Source: a bacterium (GTDB lineage: Bacteria > Bacillota_I > Bacilli_A > RF39 > UBA660). From it: a DNA stretch of 22,468 nucleotides. The stretch is from assembly GCA_014846175.1 (NCBI GenBank), contig RKAV01000052.1, positions 1 to 22,468 on the forward strand, in the 5' to 3' direction. Both the position numbers and the translations under genes were made by a program. The notes under the pieces are model-generated. The model was not told the origin of the DNA and made no database searches. It saw nothing but the letters and a program-made list of their open reading frames with translations. Numbering within the stretch: the first letter of the stretch is position 1; each line of letters starts with the position of its first letter. Shown here piece by piece: positions 15,200 to 22,461 of this stretch.

Positions 15200-16999
15200 T
15201 TAATTTTTATCTTTAGTTAATAAGGCAAGGAAAGCTTCTTGAGGGACTTCAACTGAACCCAAACGTTTCATCTTTTTCTTTCCTTCTTTTTGTTTTTCAA
15301 GAAGTTTTTTCTTTCTAGTGATATCACCGCCATAACATTTAGCTAAGACATTCTTTCTTAAGGCTTTAATATCTGTTCTTGCAATTATCTTTCCACCTAT
15401 ACTAGCTTGTACTGGTATCTCAAATAATTGTCTTGGAATAACTTCTTTTAGTCTTTCTACTAGTTCTCTTCCTTTTTTATCAGCAAAACTTCGATGAACA
15501 ATCATACTAAGAGCATCCACTACTTCCCCATTTAATAAGACGTCAAGTTTAACTAAGTCACTTACTCTATCTTCAATAAATTCATAATCAAAAGAAGCAT
15601 AACCTTTAGTAATAGATTTTAATCTATCAAAGAAATCATAAATTATTTCTGATAAAGGAAATAGGTAGACAACTACTACTCTTTGATCAGTTATATAATC
15701 AATCGTCTCCATGATTCCTCTTTTTTCATTAGAAAGTTCAATAATTGGTCCAATATAATCTTTAGGTGTATAAATATGAGCTTTTACATAAGGCTCTTTT
15801 ATTTCTTTTATTTTACTCTTATCTGGCATTTGGAAGGGTGACTCTACCATAGTAGTTGTTCCATCTTGACAAAGCACTTGATATTTAACGGATGGTGCAG
15901 TTGCTATTAAGGAGATAGAAAACTCTCTTTCAAGACGTTCTTTAGTAACATCCATATGTAAAAGTCCTAAAAAACCACAACGGAAACCAAACCCTAGAGC
16001 AAGAGATGTTTCTGGTTCAAAGGTTAAAGCAGCATCATTTAATTTTAATTTAGCTAAAGCATTTCTTAATAATTCAAATTCACTAGTTTCTATTGGATAT
16101 AGTCCACAGTAAACCATACTTTTCATTGGTTGATAACCAGGAAGAGCTTCTATCTCATTTTTATTTTTAGTAGTAGTTAGGGTATCTCCTACATGAATAT
16201 CATTGATACTTTTAATAGATGCATAAACATAACCTACTTCACCTGTTTCTAAAACATCTATTTCTTTTTCTTTAGGAGTATTTATAAATAGTGATAACAC
16301 TTCATAACTAGTATCAGTTTGTAACATAGAGATCATATCTCCTACCTTAAGTCTACCATCAAAGACTCTAACAGCCATTAATACTCCTCTATAAGAATCA
16401 TAAATACTATCAAAGATTAAAGCTCTTAAAGGCTTTTCACTATCACCTTTCGGACTAGGTAGTTCAGTTACTATTTTTTCAAGAACAAGTGGTACCCCCT
16501 GCCCTGTCTTAGCACTTATTTTTAAGATATCTTTTTTATCAAAACCAAGAGCTTCTAACTCTCCTTCAACCTTTTCTATCTCAGCATTTGGTAAATCTAT
16601 TTTATTAATTACTGGAATAATAGCAAGATTATGGTCAAGTGCTAAATAAAGGTTAGCAAGTGTCTGAGCTTCTATTCCTTCATGAGCATCTACTACTAAT
16701 AAAGCTCCTTCACAAGAAGCTAAACTTCTACTTACTTCATAAGAAAAATCAACATGACCAGGAGTATCAATTAAGTTTAACTGATAAGTTTCCCCTTGAT
16801 AATTATAGTTTAAGGTAACTGTATTTAACTTAATAGTAATACCTCGTTCCCTTTCAATATCCATAGAGTCAAGTATTTGATCTTTCATCTGTCTTTGATC
16901 AAGTCCTCCAGTTAATTCAATCAATCTATCAGCTAAGGTACTCTTACCATGATCTATATGAGCTATAATTGAAAAATTACGTATATTTTTTTGTTTCAT
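15200..16999 (-). CDS. lepA: Translation elongation factor 4 (LepA)
   Basis: Ribosome-associated translational GTPase (EF4). The 599-residue length matches the family. GTPase motifs are intact: G1 AHIDHGKSTLADR (about 13-25), the G2 region RERGITIKLNT, G3 DTPGHVDF (about 78-85) and G4 NKIDLP. The LepA-specific FRCGFLGLLHMD segment (about 343-354) and the C-terminal domain ending in KRLGSVEVPQEAFLALL are present. ATG at 16999 is preceded by GGTGAT. It follows yqxA-like in the classic gpr-spoIIP-yqxA-lepA order but has its own promoter in the 108-base gap. No terminator is visible after its stop. Confidence 0.98.
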   Translation of the reverse strand: MKQKNIRNFSIIAHIDHGKSTLADRLIELTGGLDQRQMKDQILDSMDIERERGITIKLNTVTLNYNYQGETYQLNLIDTPGHVDFSYEVSRSLASCEGALLVVDAHEGIEAQTLANLYLALDHNLAIIPVINKIDLPNAEIEKVEGELEALGFDKKDILKISAKTGQGVPLVLEKIVTELPSPKGDSEKPLRALIFDSIYDSYRGVLMAVRVFDGRLKVGDMISMLQTDTSYEVLSLFINTPKEKEIDVLETGEVGYVYASIKSINDIHVGDTLTTTKNKNEIEALPGYQPMKSMVYCGLYPIETSEFELLRNALAKLKLNDAALTFEPETSLALGFGFRCGFLGLLHMDVTKERLEREFSISLIATAPSVKYQVLCQDGTTTMVESPFQMPDKSKIKEIKEPYVKAHIYTPKDYIGPIIELSNEKRGIMETIDYITDQRVVVVYLFPLSEIIYDFFDRLKSITKGYASFDYEFIEDRVSDLVKLDVLLNGEVVDALSMIVHRSFADKKGRELVERLKEVIPRQLFEIPVQASIGGKIIARTDIKALRKNVLAKCYGGDITRKKKLLEKQKEGKKKMKRLGSVEVPQEAFLALLTKDKN

Positions 17000-17018
17000 C
17001 GTAAATCACCACATCTAG

Positions 17019-17047
17019 AGTATACATTAATTTAGTTAAGAAAACAA
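17019..17047 (-). promoter_or_regulatory. lepA promoter
   Basis: Minus strand TTGTTT (17042-17047), 17-base spacer, TATACT (17019-17024), 19 bases before the lepA start. This would let lepA be expressed in growing cells independently of the sporulation genes upstream. Confidence 0.5.
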
Positions 17048-17107
17048 CTTTTTAAATAACGGTTTTGTACCTTTTTCATTACTTTTTGTACTGTTTATTG
17101 CACCTTT

Positions 17108-17431
17108 TTACGAGTTAACTGCTTCTTCCATCAACTTGAACAACCCATCCATAGTCTTATTAAAGACATAACTAATACCTTTAGATATATCTAGTCCTAA
17201 ATTAGATAGTCTATTATTATAAGATGATTTATTCCTAGTTAAATAATCATTTCTTGAAACATCTTTTCCTTCCTTTATATCTTTCTCATAATTAGATAAT
17301 TCTTCACTAGTTAACATTTTCTTTCTATTAGTCCTATAATCATTATAACCAGTTAATTGCATCCCATAAAGTATCATAAAGAAGAAGAATAAAATTAATA
17401 TAACAATTCTTGCTATACCACTCTTAGTCAT
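17108..17431 (-). CDS. YqxA-like membrane protein (DUF3679-type)
   Basis: A 107-residue protein with one N-terminal transmembrane helix (about 5-26, IARIVILILFFFFMILYGMQL) and a basic, soluble remainder ending in an amphipathic segment (GISYVFNKTMDGLFKLMEEA). It overlaps the end of spoIIP by 8 bases and lies between spoIIP and lepA, exactly where Bacillus has yqxA, a similarly sized protein with an LxGMQ-type N-terminal motif. Assignment rests on position, size and that motif; sequence conservation is weak. Function unknown, presumably sporulation-linked. Confidence 0.7.
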   Translation of the reverse strand: MTKSGIARIVILILFFFFMILYGMQLTGYNDYRTNRKKMLTSEELSNYEKDIKEGKDVSRNDYLTRNKSSYNNRLSNLGLDISKGISYVFNKTMDGLFKLMEEAVNS

Positions 17432-18389
17432 TTTTAATCACCTCATCAAGTACTTCTCCTAAGACAATTAAACTTCGATATACTTCATCAATCGTATTTT
17501 CATTACCTCCTAGTTCTATTAATATTACTCTATTAGAAAAGTCTTGATTATATACCCCATTTACTAACGGACCTTCTTTTTTATAAATACCTTTACTTAA
17601 CCCCTTTACTTTTTGATTTAATAAATCACTTATCTTATTGGTAAAGTCTAAATTTTCTTGATAGTTACTATTTTCTAATCCTACAATAAATAATATCTTA
17701 GCATAACTCTTACCATCTACTGTTAAAGTTGTTTTATCATGGGTTAAAGAATCTCTATGTAAATCAATATAATACTTTAAAGTAGGATTATTCTTCTTAG
17801 CATTTTCCATCATACTCCTAGTTACTTTATAGCTACCGGCATAATTTAATCCTAGAGTAGTTCTAAGTTTACTAACACTTTCTTCTTCTACTAATACTAC
17901 ATTTCCTTTATTACTAAGTTGTTCTTCTAAGATATAACTAGCCATTAAAACATTAGGATTTACACTATATTCTAAAAAACTAGTAGGTTTATATTCTTCT
18001 GTTTGATGAGTATTATAAATATAGATAGTAGGATTTTCTTTTTTAGTTTCTATTTTTTTATTAGTTTCATTCTTTTTAAGTTTTACTACTTCATTACTAG
18101 TTAATCCCTTATAATCTCTATTAAGAAATGTTAAAGGACTTGCTAGATCAATATTTAAAAGTTTCATCATCATCTTATGAAAGTAACTAAAGCCTTGTCT
18201 TTTATCTTCTAAATAGATATTTTGGTTTTCTAATAAAAAAGTTAAGAATTCATCTTCTTGATTCTTAATAGAAATACTTGCTAATAATCTAATAGTAAAG
18301 AAAGAAGAGAAAAGAAAGGTCATAATAAATAAACTTTTCTTAATAACATGTTTCTTCTTTTTATTCTTAAGATTCATCTTCTTACTCAT
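17424..18389 (-). CDS. spoIIP: Stage II sporulation protein P
   Basis: Membrane-anchored cell-wall hydrolase that, with SpoIID and SpoIIM, thins septal peptidoglycan to drive engulfment of the forespore. It has 321 residues with a basic N-terminus and one transmembrane helix (about 17-38). The SpoIIP hydrolase domain has the conserved IYNTHQTEEY (about 123-133; most homologues have IYHTH) with metal-ligand candidates His128 and Glu131/132, and IDLHRDS (208-214). LIELGGNENT near the C-terminus is also typical. Start ATG at 18389 has AGAGGTGG upstream. It follows gpr by 55 bases, and a perfect 6-base inverted repeat lies in that gap. Confidence 0.95.
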   Translation of the reverse strand: MSKKMNLKNKKKKHVIKKSLFIMTFLFSSFFTIRLLASISIKNQEDEFLTFLLENQNIYLEDKRQGFSYFHKMMMKLLNIDLASPLTFLNRDYKGLTSNEVVKLKKNETNKKIETKKENPTIYIYNTHQTEEYKPTSFLEYSVNPNVLMASYILEEQLSNKGNVVLVEEESVSKLRTTLGLNYAGSYKVTRSMMENAKKNNPTLKYYIDLHRDSLTHDKTTLTVDGKSYAKILFIVGLENSNYQENLDFTNKISDLLNQKVKGLSKGIYKKEGPLVNGVYNQDFSNRVILIELGGNENTIDEVYRSLIVLGEVLDEVIKND

Positions 18390-18403
18390 AGTACCACCTC
18401 TTA

Positions 18404-18418
18404 TTGTTACTATAACAA
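18404..18418. promoter_or_regulatory. Inverted repeat TTGTTA-N3-TAACAA upstream of spoIIP
   Basis: A perfect 15-base palindrome (two 6-base arms around 3 bases) sits about 15 bases before the spoIIP start, between gpr and spoIIP. It could be an operator for a dimeric regulator or simply AT-rich chance. No sigma-E promoter could be recognised with confidence in this gap. Confidence 0.25.
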
Positions 18419-18444
18419 AAAAAGAAAAGAACTTTTGTCGATAA

Positions 18445-19467
18445 TTAAGAAAGCAATAAACTATTATTTAGCGAGTTAGCTAGTAGTATTGACATCTTTT
18501 TAACGACAAAGTCTATTTCTTTAGAACTTACTATATAGTTATATCCTAAGGGAAGTAATACTTCTCTCATTAAGTTTTTATTACTATCAATATCTAATCC
18601 TCCTACTATTCCAAGTAGTTTTTCTTTTTCTTCTTTTGATAAATCTTCTTTATGACCTTTATAATTTCTATTAAGAGTTGGAACAAACTTTAATGATTTC
18701 TTATCTTTATTATCTAGTTCATAACTTATATGTTTAAATAAGTATTCTATTGAATTACTTACTATGGTAGATGCTTCTACTACTGTTGGTATACCTATAG
18801 CAATAACTGGTATATTTAATGTTTCATAAGATAGTTCTTTTCTGTTATTACCTATTCCACTTCCTGGATGAATACCTGTATCTGTTATTTGAATAGTTTT
18901 ATTTAATCTATCTATTGCTGATGCACAAAGTGAATCTATTACAATGATAAAGTCTGGTTTTACTTTAGCAATGATACCCATAATAGCATCATAAGTTTCT
19001 ATTCCTGTAGTTCCCATTACACCTGGTGTAAATGTTGCAATAGAGCGATACTTTTCTAAGACATCTAATCCTAGTGTAAATAAGTGTCTTGTTACTTTTA
19101 TATCATCTAAAGTTAATGGTCCAATAGCATCAGGAGTTGACATTCTATTACCTAGTCCTATTATTAAACAATCTTTTAGATTATCTAACTTCTTTGTTTT
19201 AAAGAATTCTTTTAATTCAGTAGTTAATACTTTATCTAATTTTTTATAATTATCTTCATCTGTCACATCATCAAAATATATAGTCTTATAAATACCTGCT
19301 TTTTTATTAATAGTTTCTGCTGATTTATTATCTAGTATTATAGTTTCTACTTTTATATCATCAAAAGATTTAATATCTCTTTTATAGTCTTTTATTTCTC
19401 TATCTAATATTTCTGATAATAAGTCAGTCCTTACTTTATAACTTTTTAAATCTATCTCATGTTTCAT
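18445..19467 (-). CDS. gpr: Germination protease GPR
   Basis: Aspartic-type protease that degrades small acid-soluble spore proteins at germination, releasing DNA and amino acids. Family features: an N-terminal prosegment ending near YKVRTDL (about residues 10-16), GLGNRMSTPDAIGPLTL, then TFTPGVMGTTGIETYDAI and VIVIDSLCA, and HPGSGIGNNRKELS further on. The length (340 residues) is normal. I take the ATG at 19467, 4 bases after GGTGAT; the in-frame GTG at 19476 overlaps that site. It heads the gpr-spoIIP-yqxA unit. In Bacillus gpr is directly divergent from rpsT; here about 2.1 kb of accessory DNA separates them. Confidence 0.95.
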   Translation of the reverse strand: MKHEIDLKSYKVRTDLLSEILDREIKDYKRDIKSFDDIKVETIILDNKSAETINKKAGIYKTIYFDDVTDEDNYKKLDKVLTTELKEFFKTKKLDNLKDCLIIGLGNRMSTPDAIGPLTLDDIKVTRHLFTLGLDVLEKYRSIATFTPGVMGTTGIETYDAIMGIIAKVKPDFIIVIDSLCASAIDRLNKTIQITDTGIHPGSGIGNNRKELSYETLNIPVIAIGIPTVVEASTIVSNSIEYLFKHISYELDNKDKKSLKFVPTLNRNYKGHKEDLSKEEKEKLLGIVGGLDIDSNKNLMREVLLPLGYNYIVSSKEIDFVVKKMSILLANSLNNSLLLS

Positions 19468-19551
19468 TCTTATCACCAGTTATAGTATGGCTATTTTCTT
19501 AAAAATAATCCTAAAAAAAACTAGTACCCATTAAAATACTAATTTTTTTGA

Positions 19552-19724
19552 TTATGCATAGCTTCTTTCTTGACATTTAATTACATCATCTAACCATTCT
19601 TCATATGTTAATCCTTTTTAGTATTCATTTAATCTACCAGTCCCATTCAAATTAGAAGTTAATTCAGCTCTAACGCTTCTTTTTTTCTTTCAATACTTGG
19701 AATTTCTAAATAAAATCTTTCCAT
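19552..19724 (-). pseudogene. N-terminal remnant of a GNAT-type acetyltransferase gene
   Basis: A good ribosome binding site (GGAAGTGAT) and ATG at 19724 open MERFYLEIPSIERKKEALEL, which stops after 21 codons. A different frame then continues with NLNGTGRLNEY, a TAA, and KGLTYEEWLDDVIKCQERSYA before another stop. Together these resemble the start of a common GNAT family ('LEKPSxERKEEAxEYxxE...xINGTGxLDxYxxxYEEWL'); the acetyl-CoA-binding part is missing. Family call is from memory of that N-terminus. It lies between gpr and the repeats downstream of fic. Confidence 0.5.
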
Positions 19725-19740
19725 TACTAATCACTTCCTT

Positions 19741-19860
19741 AAAACAATTTCTTTTAATTTTTCGTTTTATATTTTTTTATAGAACGAATTTTTTGATTTT
19801 TTCGTTTTATAATTTTTTTTAAAACAATTTTTTTGATTTTTTCGTTTTATAAATTATTCA
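19741..19860. repeat. Three tandem 40-bp AT-rich repeats
   Basis: Copies at 19741-19780, 19781-19820 and 19821-19860 have an exact 40-base period. The shared core is about AAAACAATTTTTTTGATTTT followed by TTCGTTTTATAATTTTTTT; copies 2 and 3 are closest. Each contains TTTTTCGTTTTAT, and copy 2 has an imperfect inverted repeat (AACGAA/TTCGTT). The third copy runs into the fic stop codon. There are no spacers, so this is not CRISPR. Confidence 0.85.
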
Positions 19861-20993
19861 GATAAAAATATCTCTACATATTCTGAAAAAACAAAAATTT
19901 GATTTCTACTATATCCAGTTGTTTCTCTTATTATATTAGCAGACTTTAGTTCATTTATTACACCATTAACAGTAGATTCAGGCATTTCTAATGCTTGAAC
20001 TATTTTTTTACGAGATGAATATGGTTCATCATAAAAATAATCAATTATTTTTTTAGCATTATCATATTTAACTTTTAAATTTGTTATTTGAATATCGATT
20101 TTTTTAGTAAGTTCTACTACTTTTTTAAATTTTTCTTTTGCAATTTTGGCTGTTTCTATTATTCCCTCTAAAAAGAACTTTATCCATCCAATAATATCAT
20201 TTTTAACCCTTACATCATTCAACTTTTGATAATATAAGTCTCTATTTTTTTCAAAAAAGAATGATATATATAAACATGGATTATCTAAATATTTTTTACT
20301 TTGTAAATATAGAGGAATTAATAATCTACCAATTCTTCCATTACCATCCAAAAATGGATGTATTGACTCAAATTGATAATGAATTATAGCAATTTTTATC
20401 AAATCTGGTGTATCTATTTCTTCATTATTAATAAATAATTCTAAATCTTTTAAACAATTAGGAAGATCTTCTACTAACGGTGGAACATACACCGCAGTAG
20501 AAGGCATTGTTCCACCAATCCAATTTTGTGAAATTCTAAATTCTCCAGGTGTTTTTCTTTCTCCCCTAACACCATCCAATAATATCCTATGTATATCTCT
20601 AATTAATCTATTACATACGGGAAATCCCTCAGTAATTCTTTGTATACCATGATTAGTTGCTTTAACATAGTTTTGAACTTCTTCCCAGTCGTCTCTTTTT
20701 TCTGGATCTATATCTTGTAAATCTGATAAATCTTCTTCGATTGTTGTTTTTGTTCCTTCAATTCTACTGGACTTATTAGCCTCAATTTTTACATGCATTT
20801 TAATATATAAGTCAACATTAGGAAGTAATAATGAATATGCATTTAATTCCCCAATTTGTCTATTTGCTTCTGCTAATAATGAATCTAGTTTTGTATCATC
20901 CCAACCCCAATTATAATTAATGGAACTTGGCAAAAAAGCTTTATATCCATTTCCTTGTTTATATTCTCCTGCTTTATATTCTTCTAATTTCAT
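19854..20993 (-). CDS. Fic family protein, class II, with C-terminal winged helix
   Basis: A 379-residue Fic-domain enzyme, expected to transfer AMP (or another nucleotide group) onto a hydroxyl of a target protein. An N-terminal Fic_N-type region carries the class II autoinhibitory motif S75-S-R-I-E79-G80. The catalytic motif HPFLDGNGRIGR (212-223) is complete, with His212 as base. YVPP at about 169-172 is typical of the flap preceding it. The C-terminus (about 305-379) forms a winged helix (SRKKIVQALEMPESTVNGVINEL), suggesting DNA binding. ATG at 20993 follows AAGGAG. A broken HTH gene precedes it on the same strand with a shared promoter. The built-in inhibitory helix means it need not have a separate antitoxin. 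It lies in an island that splits gpr from rpsT. Confidence 0.92.
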   Translation of the reverse strand: MKLEEYKAGEYKQGNGYKAFLPSSINYNWGWDDTKLDSLLAEANRQIGELNAYSLLLPNVDLYIKMHVKIEANKSSRIEGTKTTIEEDLSDLQDIDPEKRDDWEEVQNYVKATNHGIQRITEGFPVCNRLIRDIHRILLDGVRGERKTPGEFRISQNWIGGTMPSTAVYVPPLVEDLPNCLKDLELFINNEEIDTPDLIKIAIIHYQFESIHPFLDGNGRIGRLLIPLYLQSKKYLDNPCLYISFFFEKNRDLYYQKLNDVRVKNDIIGWIKFFLEGIIETAKIAKEKFKKVVELTKKIDIQITNLKVKYDNAKKIIDYFYDEPYSSRKKIVQALEMPESTVNGVINELKSANIIRETTGYSRNQIFVFSEYVEIFLSE

Positions 20994-21054
20994 ATTTTTA
21001 CTCCTTCATATTTTTTTAATTTCTTTCTGGTAATTTGTTATAATCATATTTTTG

Positions 21055-21396
21055 CTATACATCATTTAATTTTTCAAAAGCATACTTTATATCTTCAATA
21101 GCTTTATCGATTGTATATAAACTATCTTTATTATCTTTCATAATTTGCAAGTGCTCCATAATATAAAAAATTTTTTGTCTTACATCACTTACTTTATTTC
21201 TTTTTTTAATATCAAAATCTAAGAATTCTAATTCAGATTTTTCTATTTTTCCATTAATTAAATCATTTAAAGTACTTCTACTACTAATACCTGTTAATTT
21301 GGCAAGTTCTCTTTGTAAAATACCTTTAACAACTCATGTTAATTCAATTAAAATTTTAAGTTCTTCTAAACCCATAATAACACTTTTTTTATTCAT
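21055..21396 (-). pseudogene. HTH (XRE-like) regulator gene interrupted by TGA
   Basis: A 113-codon frame from ATG 21396 to TAG 21055 with one in-frame TGA at 21334-21336 (codon 21). After it, QRELAKLTGIS, then STLNDLINGK, is a clear helix-turn-helix of the Cro/XRE type, followed by a helical tail (SDVRQKIFYIMEHLQIMKDN...). Other genes here end in TGA, so TGA is a stop; an Arg codon is a plausible ancestor (one base away). No close restart codon follows it, so the HTH protein is probably not made in full. It lies 61 bases upstream of fic on the same strand and was probably its regulator. Confidence 0.7.
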
Positions 21397-21414
21397 TTTC
21401 TTTCTTAACATTAA

Positions 21415-21434
21415 ATCTTATCATATCTTATCAT
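21415..21434. repeat. Direct repeat ATCTTATCAT x2 over the HTH-fic -10 box
   Basis: Two perfect adjacent 10-base copies (21415-21424, 21425-21434) cover the -10 and start region of the HTH-fic promoter. One helical turn apart, they would suit binding of an autoregulating HTH protein. Inference from position. Confidence 0.4.
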
Positions 21435-21453
21435 ATTTTTGTTTAAGTGTCTA
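21425..21453 (-). promoter_or_regulatory. Promoter of the HTH-fic unit
   Basis: Minus strand TAGACA (21448-21453), 17-base spacer ending in TGA, TAAGAT (21425-21430): near-consensus -35 and extended -10. The -10 box is the same TGATAAGAT as in the leader promoter at 317-322. Confidence 0.6.
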
Positions 21454-21590
21454 ATTTTTTGACCTACTAATCTATATCTAATTGTTGATTTATTCTACCT
21501 TTTTACTGATTTTTTTATAAATAAAATATACATCTACTTGCTTTTTCATCTACTTTTTTGTATTATATATAAGAAAGAAATGGAAAACAT

Positions 21591-21619
21591 TTGCAATATC
21601 TATAATTTTTTGGTAAAAT
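21591..21619 (+). promoter_or_regulatory. rpsT promoter
   Basis: TTGCAA (21591-21596), 17-base spacer, TAAAAT (21614-21619), giving a leader of roughly 25 bases ahead of the rpsT start. Good match and spacing. Confidence 0.65.
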
Positions 21620-21651
21620 GTAAATGTTTAAACAAGAAGCGAGGTGAAATT

Positions 21652-21927
21652 ATGCCAAATATTAAAAGTGCTAAAAAAAGAGTTCGTAGTAATGAAAGAA
21701 AAACTGATGTAAACACACTTGTAACTTCAAGTATGCGTACAGCAGTTAAGAACTGTGAAAAAGCTATTCTTGCTGGTAATAGTGAAGATGCTAAGAAAAC
21801 TTTAAATATTGCTATTCAAAGAGTTGATAAAGCTTGTACTCATGGATCAGTTCATAAAAATAAAGCTGCTCGTTTAAAATCAAGATTAACTAAAGCAGTA
21901 AATAAGATTGAAGCAAAAGAAGCATAA
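21652..21927 (+). CDS. rpsT: 30S ribosomal protein S20
   Basis: Primary 16S rRNA-binding protein of the small subunit body. The 91-residue, highly basic helical protein starts MPNIKSAKKRVRSNERK and contains the family's SSMRTAVKN and HKNKAARLKSRL segments, with the length usual for bS20. The start is the ATG at 21652, after GAGGTGA; the frame is open far upstream (to 21538) but that part is not S20-like. Single-gene transcript with its own promoter, ending in a terminator that overlaps its last codons. In Bacillus it stands divergent and adjacent to gpr. Confidence 0.97.
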   Translation: MPNIKSAKKRVRSNERKTDVNTLVTSSMRTAVKNCEKAILAGNSEDAKKTLNIAIQRVDKACTHGSVHKNKAARLKSRLTKAVNKIEAKEA

Positions 21928-21946
21928 TATTACGCTTCTTTTTTTT
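21915..21946 (+). terminator. rpsT terminator shared with the convergent rmlD fragment
   Basis: AAAAGAAGC (21915-21923), 10-base loop, GCTTCTTTT (21934-21942) and a run of eight T. The stem encodes the last residues of rpsT on one strand and of the rmlD fragment on the other, and both end KEA. The minus-strand tail has only four U, so it is strongest for rpsT. Confidence 0.85.
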
Positions 21947-22375
21947 CTAATTCTATTAAATATCTTTCTAGAGCATCATTAACTGGTGGTAACTTACAAA
22001 ATCCATTTGCTACTAGTTTTTCTTTGTCTAATAATGAGTTTTTAGGTCTTGGTGCTTGTTTTTTATTAATCATTTTTTGATACTCTAAAGTAGTTACATC
22101 AATAACTTTAGTATCTTTATCTTTTAATATTAATCTTGCAAAATCTGCCCAACTATAGCTTCCTTCATTAGTAGCATGATAAGTTCCATACTTAGTAGTT
22201 TTACTCATATCGTATAATAGTTTTGCTAAGTCATAAGTATAAGTTGGACTACCTATTTGATCTGCTACTACGGTTAATTCTTTATGGGTCTTAGCAAGAT
22301 TAAGCATAGTCTTAACAAAGTTATTACCATTAATTCCAAATACCCAAGATATTCTTACGATAAAATGTTTTTCAA
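21930..22375 (-). pseudogene. 5'-truncated dTDP-4-dehydrorhamnose reductase (rmlD/rfbD)
   Basis: An open frame of about 148 codons with homology to the C-terminal half of RmlD, which makes dTDP-L-rhamnose for cell-surface polysaccharide. FEKHFIVRISWVFGINGNNFV (22375 downwards), VVADQIGSPTYTYDLAKLL and ATNEGSYSWADFARLI are typical. The whole N-terminal NAD-binding half (GxxGxxG, catalytic YxxxK) is missing: the frame meets TAG at 22376-22378 and the DNA beyond does not look like RmlD. A start at ATG 22307 is possible but would give a 125-residue protein without the active site, so I treat it as a gene remnant. Confidence 0.75.
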
Positions 22376-22419
22376 ACTAAATTATATATGTCTTTTTGAC
22401 TATCTTTTTATATCTTCTT

Positions 22420-22461
22420 AAATGTCCGTAAAGCCTTATTTTATCGGCTCTACGGGCATTT
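22420..22461. repeat. Long imperfect hairpin next to the rmlD truncation
   Basis: Left arm AAATGTCCGTAAAGCC (22420-22435), 10-base loop, right arm GGCTCTACGGGCATTT (22446-22461): 16 positions with one wobble and one mismatch on either strand. It is far richer in G and C than its surroundings. It may be a terminator or the end of a mobile element; no transposase is visible before the window ends. Confidence 0.6.

Noticed and set aside
19741..19860. CRISPR array
   Set aside because: The 40-base units are directly adjacent without spacers, and no cas genes are near.
21334..21336. TGA read as tryptophan (code 4), as in mycoplasmas
   Set aside because: The Nudix and COG2509 genes end in TGA with tight downstream starts, and tryptophan is encoded by TGG in lon and elsewhere. 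A broken HTH gene explains it better.
21538..21651. Longer N-terminus for ribosomal protein S20
   Set aside because: S20 starts at MPNIKSAKKR with GAGGTGA before it, and the upstream part of the frame contains the promoter.
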